12,449 nt of DNA from JBBRHH01 sp038222915 (lineage in GTDB: Bacteria; Planctomycetota; Phycisphaerae; Tepidisphaerales; Tepidisphaeraceae), in the NCBI GenBank assembly GCA_038222915.1, contig JBBRHH010000125.1:1-12449 (forward strand), in the 5' to 3' direction. How positions within the stretch are numbered: position 1 is the first letter of the stretch; every line of letters starts with the position of its first letter. The translations under genes were made by a program, and so were the position numbers. Positions 7,783-12,449 of the stretch are shown piece by piece. The notes under the pieces are model-generated. The model had not been told where the DNA came from. It ran no database searches and saw only the letters and a program-made list of their open reading frames with translations.

Positions 7783-8856
7783 TTAGTCCGCGTTCAGATC
7801 GGTCTTGGTGACCGGATCGGCGGGAGTTGTCTTCTTGGTGCTCTTGCCGTCTTCGCCGGCGGCTTCGTCCTGCATCTCCGGATCCGTGTCGACACTGGTT
7901 CGTGCGCCATGCTCCACTGAATTGGGAGACTTGCTGCTCACGGGGCCAGTTTCGATATGGGTGATTTCGGTGGGGACGAAGCGCGGCTGATCGACCTGCT
8001 GCTGGCTGCGAACGCCATCCTTGAACACTTCCATCGTCCACTTCTGCTGGTTGCCCTGGCTGGGACGCGTGGTGCTGTCGGCGAGGCGGCTGGACTGGGT
8101 GGTCGGCGAGGCAATCGCCATATTGCCCATGTCGCTCATGCCCAGCAGCTCGCCGATGGTCATGCCGGTGGCGACGCCAGTCTCTTTGTCGAGGCCGCCG
8201 CGGAGGACGAGGCGTGCACGGCCGAGACTGGTGGCGAGCTCGATGGCTTCGGCTTCCTTGGGGGAGACGAGCATCGTTATGGTGCGGGCCATGGGTGCTT
8301 CGGGAACGCCGGGCGCTGCCGCGGGAGCGGCGCTGGACATGCGCTGTCCGACTGCGAGGATATTCGCGTTTTCCACGATTGTGCGCGTGACCTTCATGCC
8401 GGTCTTTTCTTCGCTCATCGTGCAGATGATGTCGACGTGGCAGCCAGGGAGGAGCAATCCACCCACGGCGGTTGATTCGCTCACATCGACCGAGACGGCT
8501 CGCATGCCCATCGGCACGAGCGATGAAGCGCCACGGCCAACGCCCTTGGGGGCGAGGACGGGATCGAGAACGGCCTGTCCGGCGACCACCTGCGAGGTGA
8601 CGACGCGGCCTTCGACCTCGGTACCATTGGCGAAGCCGCCCTTGGGGACTGCTTCGAGCGGCATGTGAACAGTCTTGACGTCGACCGAGGTGATTTCATG
8701 GCCGGGCTCAAGGTCGGCGGCTGCGACCACAACGCTGATCAGGTTTCCCTGGGTAGCGAGTGGTGAGCGGCCGTTGAGCATGTTCCGGCCGACTTTGGCG
8801 GCGACGATGCCCATCGCACCAGCCAGGAGCAAGGGTATCCATAGTTTTGCATTCAT
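7783..8856 (-). CDS. cpaB: Tad pilus assembly protein CpaB/RcpC
   Basis: A 357-aa protein with an N-terminal helix (residues 4-20: KLWIPLLLAGAMGIVAA) acting as signal anchor. A SAF domain lies at about 39-103 (VVVAAADLEPGHEITSVDV, then VEGRVVTSQVVAGQAVLDPVL). The RcpC-type domain at about 117-222 carries MRAVSVDVSESTAVGGLLLPG, HVDIICT and TITMLVSPKEAEAIELATS. The last 110 or so residues are hydrophilic, rich in Thr/Ser/Asp/Glu/Lys, and probably disordered. CpaB links the inner-membrane machine to the CpaC secretin in the periplasm. The ATG at 8856 is preferred because GGGAG lies six bases upstream and the hydrophobic anchor follows at once; the open frame continues to 9033 but that extension crosses the T-rich intergenic stretch and reads as non-coding. 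It is the first gene after the 8991-9022 hairpin, so a promoter may lie just upstream. Confidence 0.92.
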   Translation of the reverse strand: MNAKLWIPLLLAGAMGIVAAKVGRNMLNGRSPLATQGNLISVVVAAADLEPGHEITSVDVKTVHMPLEAVPKGGFANGTEVEGRVVTSQVVAGQAVLDPVLAPKGVGRGASSLVPMGMRAVSVDVSESTAVGGLLLPGCHVDIICTMSEEKTGMKVTRTIVENANILAVGQRMSSAAPAAAPGVPEAPMARTITMLVSPKEAEAIELATSLGRARLVLRGGLDKETGVATGMTIGELLGMSDMGNMAIASPTTQSSRLADSTTRPSQGNQQKWTMEVFKDGVRSQQQVDQPRFVPTEITHIETGPVSSKSPNSVEHGARTSVDTDPEMQDEAAGEDGKSTKKTTPADPVTKTDLNAD

Positions 8857-8990
8857 ATCGAACTCCCAGTACACGGCGAAATCCCCTGATGTGATTTCGG
8901 ACGAGTGGACTGTGCGGTTTAGGATATACAGGCGAAAAAAAACGAAAGAAGCGCGCAAAGAACAAAAACGGATTATCAGTGCCAATGAAA

Positions 8991-9022
8991 TTGGCCTGTC
9001 AGGAATATTTCCTGCAGGCCAA
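8991..9022 (-). terminator. Strong hairpin between tadE and cpaB
   Basis: Bases 8991-8998 pair perfectly with 9015-9022 (8 bp). After a one-base bulge (8999), 9000-9005 pair with 9009-9014 (6 bp) around a three-base loop. It starts 45 bases after the tadE stop on the minus strand. The minus-strand sequence after the stem is TTTCATTGG, with T-rich tracts further on (a run of eight T at about 8935-8942). It could be a partial terminator, an mRNA processing site or a stability element that lowers cpaB and downstream expression relative to the pilins. Confidence 0.55.
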
Positions 9023-9067
9023 GACACTTCCAAGAATGATTTGCGTATCTGCGAGGCGGTCGAGATG

Positions 9068-9514
9068 CTACTCGTGGCGCATGACCATCTGCCCGGTCAC
9101 GGTTTTGCTTGATCCGATAAGCTGGAGCGGGCGCATTCCGACGGTTCCCCAGTTGGCGTTGACGGTGACCTTGATGTAGCTGCCCGCGGCGACGGTGTTG
9201 ACCGTCACGTTGGCGTTGGCGGTGTCGGTGATGGTTGTGGAGTAGGTCGCAATGCCGGTGCTGGCCATGGCGTTGGTCACGGCAGTGGTCACATCGGTGT
9301 TTGTATTGCCGCTGACGATGCCGGCACGTGCGCCTTCACGGGCGGCGGCCTCCAGGGCGTGCTTCACATAAAAGTAATAGCCGAATTCAACCGTGCCGAA
9401 GGCGAGGTAGAGCAGGATCGGGAGGGTCAGGGCCACCTCGACGATGACTGCGCCCCGGCGCTGCATCCACGATCGGTTCTGCCATTTCCTCGACATGATC
9501 TTGGAGATTTTCAC
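9068..9514 (-). CDS. tadE: TadE-like pseudopilin
   Basis: A 148-aa protein with the TadE signature near its N-terminus: RRGAVIVEVALTLPILL (residues 19-35), then FGTVEFGYYFYVKHALEAAA and REGARAG (to residue 65). Gly21 followed by Glu26 at the fifth mature position fits a type IV-prepilin-like cleavage site for CpaA, as known for TadE/TadF pseudopilins. The remaining 80 residues are Thr/Val/Asn-rich beta structure, presumably exposed outside the inner membrane. The start is GTG at 9514, giving a GTGA overlap with the end of cpaA; AAAGGTG lies seven bases upstream. An ATG at codon 7 is a less likely start. Coupled translation with the peptidase is expected. No tadF or tadG follows, so this may be the only pseudopilin of the locus. 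Confidence 0.9.
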   Translation of the reverse strand: MKISKIMSRKWQNRSWMQRRGAVIVEVALTLPILLYLAFGTVEFGYYFYVKHALEAAAREGARAGIVSGNTNTDVTTAVTNAMASTGIATYSTTITDTANANVTVNTVAAGSYIKVTVNANWGTVGMRPLQLIGSSKTVTGQMVMRHE

Positions 9515-10068
9515 AGGAGCACACCTTTCCAGAACGGGATGGCCAGAAGCAACGCGGTGCCAATGAGGACTGCCACGGCGAAAGGCAATGGCTTGTCGAC
9601 GCTATGAAATGCATCGGCTGTTTTAGATGCGGCAGTGACATCCAGCCGCCGTTGCCGAAACATCTCGGAAGTGAGCACGATGGTGTTGCCCAATAATGCG
9701 GTGGTTTTTCCATGGCGCAGGCTGACGGCGAGCACCAGGAACATTCCGACAACCGCCGAGAGCATGAAAACCCCGACGGCGGCGACAGGGCCGAGCCAGG
9801 CCCCGACTCCCGCCAGCAGTTTGACGTCGCCTCCACCCAGTGCGCCGATGGCGAACAGTATGAACGCGGGCCCGAAACCGACGAGCAGCCCCACGAGCGA
9901 GCGGCCTGGCGTGATCGGGCCATGGAACATCAGGCTGCGTCCAAGGCCGCTGAGAATGAGCGTGAGCGTCAGCCAGTTTGGGATACGGCGCGAGCGGACA
10001 TCGATCAGCGCCGCCACGCTCAAGAGCGCGAGCATGGGCACGCAGAGCATGAGCGAGTAAAGCATCAT
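9511..10068 (-). CDS. cpaA: Prepilin peptidase CpaA/TadV
   Basis: A 185-aa polytopic membrane protease of the A24 aspartyl family, lacking the N-methyltransferase domain of large PilD enzymes, as usual for Tad systems. The two catalytic aspartates are visible: Asp23 in ALIDVRSRRIPNW and Asp81 in GALGGGDVKLLAGVGAWLG. About five to six hydrophobic helices are evident (residues 3-21, 32-45, 58-76, 85-115, 160-180). It cleaves the leader peptides of the two Flp prepilins encoded just upstream and probably of TadE. The ATG at 10068 is one base after the stop of the second pilin gene (an alternative ATG follows at once at 10065). Its stop overlaps the tadE start by four bases. No strong ribosome site is seen, so translation is probably coupled to the pilin gene. 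Confidence 0.92.
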   Translation of the reverse strand: MMLYSLMLCVPMLALLSVAALIDVRSRRIPNWLTLTLILSGLGRSLMFHGPITPGRSLVGLLVGFGPAFILFAIGALGGGDVKLLAGVGAWLGPVAAVGVFMLSAVVGMFLVLAVSLRHGKTTALLGNTIVLTSEMFRQRRLDVTAASKTADAFHSVDKPLPFAVAVLIGTALLLAIPFWKGVLL

Positions 10069-10069
10069 G

Positions 10070-10240
10070 TTACATCGACGAGTTCACGGTGTTCCAACGG
10101 GCCAGCACCTTGGTGCCGACCGCGCCGATGACAACGATCGCGGTCACAATGATCAACCCGAGAATCAGCGAGTATTCCATCACTTCGCCGCCGGTCTCGT
10201 CGCGGATCAGGCTTTTGATTTTTACGGACAACGACTTCAT
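10070..10240 (-). CDS. flp: Flp/Fap-type pilin, second tandem copy
   Basis: A 56-aa prepilin. Residues 1-17 are a basic leader (MKSLSVKIKSLIRDETG). Cleavage is expected between Gly17 and Gly18, leaving a mature protein starting GEVMEY with Glu5-Tyr6, the Flp signature. A hydrophobic helix (SLILGLIIVTAIVVIGAVG) and the short tail KVLARWNTVNSSM follow. A longer reading from 10441 is open but its N-terminal extension is antisense-like and lacks a pilin leader; the ATG at 10240 with GGAG six bases upstream is the real start. It shares 36 of 56 positions with the upstream copy and 30 of 39 in the mature region. It is the direct upstream neighbour of cpaA. Confidence 0.93.
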   Translation of the reverse strand: MKSLSVKIKSLIRDETGGEVMEYSLILGLIIVTAIVVIGAVGTKVLARWNTVNSSM

Positions 10241-10266
10241 TGCAGTCTCCGGTGGAAAAGCCGTCG

Positions 10267-10300
10267 GGCTCGACGCGGGCGCTTGGCCCGGCGTCGAGCC
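10267..10300 (-). terminator. Strong hairpin between the two pilin genes
   Basis: Bases 10267-10276 pair perfectly with 10291-10300 (10 bp). A one-base bulge (10290) follows, then 10277-10280 pair with 10286-10289 around a five-base loop. It lies 65 bases past the stop of the first pilin gene and ends 26 bases before the start of the second. TTTT appears seven bases after the stem in the minus-strand direction. It may be an attenuator or an mRNA-stabilising structure making the first pilin the more abundant product; a full terminator is less likely because downstream genes are needed. Confidence 0.45.
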
Positions 10301-10364
10301 TCGAGGTCGGTTGGCAACAGTCTCACGTGTGGCCCGAGTCGAATAACCTCGAGGCCCCCGTGCA

Positions 10365-10535
10365 TTACATGGAGCTGTTGAGCGTGTTCCAGCGAGCGAG
10401 AACCTTGGTGCCGACGGTGCCGATGACGGCAATCGAGGCAACCACGATCAGGCCGGCGATCAGGGCGTACTCAAGTACTTCGCCGCCGCGGTCATCGCTG
10501 ATCAACTTTGCACAGATGCTTTTCACGAACTTCAT
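10365..10535 (-). CDS. flp: Flp/Fap-type pilin, first tandem copy
   Basis: A 56-aa prepilin, small enough to be missed by length-limited gene finders. Leader residues 1-17 (MKFVKSICAKLISDDRG) are followed by Gly18 and the mature start GEVLEY, with Glu5-Tyr6 of the Flp motif. The helix is ALIAGLIVVASIAVIGTVG and the tail KVLARWNTLNSSM, almost identical to the second copy. The mature pilin would be 39 aa. The ribosome site is a perfect AAGGAGG (10541-10547) five bases before the ATG, the strongest in the window, as expected for a major structural subunit. It is the first gene of the Tad cluster, behind a leader with two hairpins. The divergence is concentrated in the leader peptide, while the tail is conserved. 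Confidence 0.93.
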   Translation of the reverse strand: MKFVKSICAKLISDDRGGEVLEYALIAGLIVVASIAVIGTVGTKVLARWNTLNSSM

Positions 10536-10564
10536 CACGTCCTCCTTCGAGCCAAGTGGCGTTT

Positions 10565-10603
10565 GTGCCGGCGACTGCCGGTACTCGAGCCAACACGGCT
10601 CGA
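10565..10603 (-). promoter_or_regulatory. Two adjacent hairpins in the pilin leader
   Basis: Hairpin one: 10585-10591 pair with 10597-10603 (7 bp, loop AACAC or its complement). Hairpin two directly abuts it: 10568-10572 pair with 10577-10581, extended by a G/T wobble and two further pairs to 10565/10584. They lie 18 bases upstream of the pilin ribosome site. No recognised riboswitch consensus is seen and no convincing promoter could be placed in 10604-10748. They may stabilise the pilin mRNA or form part of a regulatory leader. The rest of the 213-base gap to nuoI holds only a weak inverted repeat near 10709-10724. Confidence 0.35.
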
Positions 10604-10748
10604 ATCACAATTCCGACTGCAAAGTTTTCATCGGAGTGCGATGAGGAGGGCTTAATGAGAGAAATTCTGCAAATCTGCTAATCCCGCCGTGACTTGCATG
10701 CAGCAGGCTTCCCGAGGCGGGGAATGCATTGATTATCGGTCGAGGAAA

Positions 10749-11324
10749 TTACTTCACCTCGGGAATGTCGGCGGCAATGGTCGCAATCTGACCGGACTTG
10801 ACCCGTTCATACTCCTGCTTCACCCAGGGAATTTTTTCCGCATTGCGCTCCATCCACAGCGGAATGGGCGTGCGGAGATTTTTTTTATGCAGCTCCTGGA
10901 ACTCGACGACGACGTCCTCGCGCGAATAGGACGACAGGTCATGCAGCTTGCCCATGTGAATGCAATCGGTCGGGCACGGTTCGGTGCACAGTGCGCAGAA
11001 GAGGCACTTGCTGTAATCGATGGCAAAACGGAGCAACTCGCCCCCCACCGCCACGCCGGTTTTCATGTCGATCTTGCGCGGCGCGGTCTTGTCAATATAG
11101 ATGCAGTCCACCGGGCAGGCCTTGGCGCAGAGGTCGCAGGCGATGCACTTGTCCTGCTCAAATTCGTGAATGCCGCGGTAACGCGGGGCGAAAGCCAGGT
11201 GCTGCTCGGGATATTGAACTGTAACTGTCTTTTGAAAACAGTACTTGAGGGTGATCTTGAGGCCGATGGTGATCGACTTTACGGTGTCGTGGATGTCGCG
11301 AAAATATGCTTTGATGCTGTTCAT
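10749..11324 (-). CDS. nuoI: NADH-quinone oxidoreductase subunit I (two 4Fe-4S ferredoxin domain)
   Basis: A 191-aa complex I subunit. After an amphipathic N-terminus and KYCFQKTVTVQYPEQ come two 4Fe-4S motifs: Cys60, 63, 66 and 70 (CIACDLCAKACPVDC) and Cys107, 110, 113 and 117 (CLFCALCTEPCPTDC). Each motif has one further Cys, at 74 and 121, respectively. NuoI passes electrons through these clusters towards NuoB and quinone on the cytoplasmic arm. The stretch KIDMKTGVAVGGELLRFAIDYSKC between them (split here) matches the NuoI type in spacing. It is alone: no other nuo gene lies on either side within the window, and plus-strand genes diverge from it. No Shine-Dalgarno site precedes the ATG at 11324; a promoter-like sequence is very close, so the mRNA leader may be very short. 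A ferredoxin of another complex is possible but less likely. Confidence 0.9.
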   Translation of the reverse strand: MNSIKAYFRDIHDTVKSITIGLKITLKYCFQKTVTVQYPEQHLAFAPRYRGIHEFEQDKCIACDLCAKACPVDCIYIDKTAPRKIDMKTGVAVGGELLRFAIDYSKCLFCALCTEPCPTDCIHMGKLHDLSSYSREDVVVEFQELHKKNLRTPIPLWMERNAEKIPWVKQEYERVKSGQIATIAADIPEVK

Positions 11325-11338
11325 GGTGCTGTGGACGG

Positions 11339-11367
11339 ATTATGGCGGATCGTGCGCCGGACAACAA
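11339..11367 (-). promoter_or_regulatory. Candidate nuoI promoter
   Basis: On the minus strand TTGTTG (11362-11367) and CATAAT (11339-11344) are separated by 17 bases. The -10 box matches the sigma-70 consensus at five of six positions, the -35 only in its TTG. Transcription would start about eight bases before the nuoI ATG, giving a nearly leaderless mRNA. Promoter consensus in this lineage is poorly defined, so this is tentative. Confidence 0.3.
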
Positions 11368-11408
11368 ATATTCAGGGCCGCCCGCATGGAGTGCCGATTC
11401 TTCCGGCG

Positions 11409-11621
11409 ATGGATCGTATACTGCATTCTCTGTTGTGGATCACGGTAATGGGATTGATTCTCATCGTCGCAGGCGCGTCCATTTTCCTTGGGTCCACGGG
11501 GGTTCTCGCCCTATTGGCGGCTGATTTTGCGCATATGGGCGTTCCACTGACGTGCAGCGTCCTGCTTGGGGTCGCGACCTGGGTGCTTTGCCGCCACACG
11601 AATGATCTGATCGATCGATAG
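11409..11621 (+). CDS. Small two-helix membrane protein, unknown function
   Basis: A 70-aa open frame from ATG at 11409 to TAG at 11621. It contains two clear hydrophobic helices, residues about 7-28 (SLLWITVMGLILIVAGASIF) and 43-60 (MGVPLTCSVLLGVATWVLC), with a charged C-terminus HTNDLIDR. Upstream the same frame stays open for a long way because it runs antisense to nuoI; the ATG at 11409 is the first start that yields a sensible membrane protein. No ribosome site precedes it (a GGAG lies about 17 bases away). It diverges from nuoI and is followed 75 bases later by the secreted-protein gene, possibly in one unit. The family is not recognised. The hydrophobic pattern favours a real gene, but it could be spurious. 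Confidence 0.45.
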   Translation: MDRILHSLLWITVMGLILIVAGASIFLGSTGVLALLAADFAHMGVPLTCSVLLGVATWVLCRHTNDLIDR

Positions 11622-11696
11622 CAGGCGTCCAGCCAGGCCGAGTTCGTCGCTTTCCTACCGGCTCCGGGTAGAATCCGTTCCCCGTGGGAGGCTGGG

Positions 11697-12449
11697 ATGC
11701 GACTGCTGCTGCGAAACTGCTTTTTTGCGGGTGCGATTCTTCTGCTGGCGCAGGCCGGGCGGGCGGACACCAAACTGACCGTTGAATCCGGGTGGGGCGG
11801 CATTGTGCGGCCGGATCATTGGAATCCGATTTTCATTACCGCATCCGATTCCAAATCGCGTCCGGCGCTGGTTGAGATCCAGGCGCCGCATGAGAGTTCG
11901 GTGACTATGCACGTGCAGATGGCGCCAATTGCGCTGTCGCCCAAACCGCAGGTCTTCTCATTTTATCTCCCTCTTTCGGCCAACCTGAGCGATACGACGG
12001 TGACGCTGCGCGATCAGGAGGGAAACAAACTCGGCGAGGTAGCTCTCGATGCGAACGACTCCGATCCACAAAACATCCATCGAACGGAAATGGTATCGAA
12101 TGCGCATTTTATCGGTGTCAGCGGCAGCTCGCCCTTGATGCAGGCGCTGGACGCTGCTACGGATTCGGTTGAAACGCGGCGGCCGCCGATACGCGTGTCG
12201 TTCATGCCGCTTCAACAGTTACCGGACGTGGCGATCGGTTACGATTTGTTGGATGTACTCGTGCTCAACGCGCCCGACCTGACGAGCGGAATCGGACCGC
12301 GGCAGCAGCAGGCGATTGTGGATTGGGTGCGTGCCGGCGGCCGGTTGCTGATCGTTCCGGGAATGACGCCCCAGCCGGAGTCGTCGGCGATCGCGAGAAT
12401 ACTTCCCTGCAGCATTGGCGGGCGCGAATCGATCACACCGGATCCGACG
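11697..12449 (+). CDS. Secreted protein with glutamine-amidotransferase-like fold (3' end missing)
   Basis: The frame is open for 251 codons to the right edge, so the C-terminus is absent. GGGAGG lies five bases before the ATG. Residues 1-23 are a signal peptide (MRLLLRNCFFAGAILLLAQA, cleavage probably after GRA). Residues about 26-118 form a beta-rich domain (LTVESGWGGIVRPDHWNPIF, then VEIQAPHESSV). Residues about 180-222 resemble the core of a class I glutamine-amidotransferase-like fold: YDLLDVLVLNAPDL, then QQQAIVDWVRAGGRLLIVPG. No catalytic Cys of true amidotransferases is seen in the part available. Proteins of this architecture occur in planctomycetes near MoxR/DUF58 and other membrane-protein genes, and their role is unknown. 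An inverted repeat (CTACC/GGTAG) lies between it and the preceding small gene. Confidence 0.8.
   Translation, partial: MRLLLRNCFFAGAILLLAQAGRADTKLTVESGWGGIVRPDHWNPIFITASDSKSRPALVEIQAPHESSVTMHVQMAPIALSPKPQVFSFYLPLSANLSDTTVTLRDQEGNKLGEVALDANDSDPQNIHRTEMVSNAHFIGVSGSSPLMQALDAATDSVETRRPPIRVSFMPLQQLPDVAIGYDLLDVLVLNAPDLTSGIGPRQQQAIVDWVRAGGRLLIVPGMTPQPESSAIARILPCSIGGRESITPDPT

Noticed and set aside
8857..9033. N-terminal extension of CpaB to 9033
   Set aside because: It would place the hydrophobic anchor internally and translate through the hairpin and T-run. The ATG at 8856 has a good GGGAG site.
10299..10354. CCTCGAGG palindrome present twice (10299-10306 and 10347-10354)
   Set aside because: Two 8-base palindromes 48 bases apart in GC-rich DNA may be chance, and the first overlaps the hairpin arm. 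No operator is proposed.
10070..10441. 123-aa version of the second pilin, starting at 10441
   Set aside because: The extra 67 residues run through the intergenic hairpin and the antiphase end of the first pilin gene. The ATG at 10240 has a ribosome site and a proper pilin leader.
10689..11621. 310-codon plus-strand open frame across nuoI
   Set aside because: Most of it is the antisense of nuoI, which has clear iron-sulfur motifs. Only the last 70 codons, from 11409, look like a protein.
11655..11671. CTACC/GGTAG inverted repeat before the secreted-protein gene
   Set aside because: The stem is only five base pairs with no T-run after it, too weak to call a terminator.
11372..11912. Minus-strand open frames of 143 and 85 codons
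   Set aside because: They are antisense to the signal-peptide-bearing plus-strand gene with a strong ribosome site and resemble no family.

Overview
The window is a GC-rich bacterial segment dominated by one tight-adherence (Tad/Flp) pilus locus, read entirely on the minus strand. The most likely source is a Planctomycetota bacterium, perhaps Phycisphaerae-like. The grounds are a compact Tad locus without tadD, tadF or tadG, a carboxypeptidase-regulatory-like membrane protein beside it, a lone nuoI, and a secreted protein with a glutamine-amidotransferase-like fold. This taxonomic call is an inference from gene content and could be wrong.

Layout in the direction of minus-strand transcription (high to low coordinates): nuoI (11324-10749), a roughly 210-base leader with two back-to-back hairpins, two tandem Flp pilin genes (10535-10365 and 10240-10070, each 56 aa), the prepilin peptidase cpaA/tadV (10068-9511), tadE (9514-9068), a 211-base gap with a strong hairpin, cpaB (8856-7783), the secretin cpaC/rcpA (7733-6234), cpaE/tadZ (6182-5046), the ATPase cpaF/tadA (4984-3563), tadB (3548-2589), tadC (2585-1662) and a small lipoprotein gene (1597-1052). 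A terminator-like hairpin at 990-1023 follows. Beyond it a further minus-strand gene (871 to the left edge) encodes a membrane-anchored protein with a carboxypeptidase-regulatory-like domain; it runs off the window.

On the plus strand at the right end are a small two-helix membrane protein (11409-11621) and a secreted protein (11697 to the right edge, truncated). Both diverge from nuoI.

How the genes work together: Flp prepilins and the pseudopilin TadE are processed by CpaA. The CpaF hexamer with the inner-membrane pair TadB/TadC drives fibre assembly, CpaE/TadZ probably positions the machine, and CpaB plus the CpaC secretin carry the fibre across the envelope. The terminal lipoprotein is a candidate for the accessory outer-membrane role played by TadD or CpaD elsewhere. 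The hairpin at 8991-9022 suggests that pilin/peptidase/TadE expression can be separated from expression of the secretion machine.

I found no CRISPR array, transposon, tRNA, rRNA or new defence system. The interesting points are variations on a known machine: hairpin-punctuated tandem pilins, a CpaE without Walker-A lysines, an unfamiliar lipoprotein, and an isolated nuoI.
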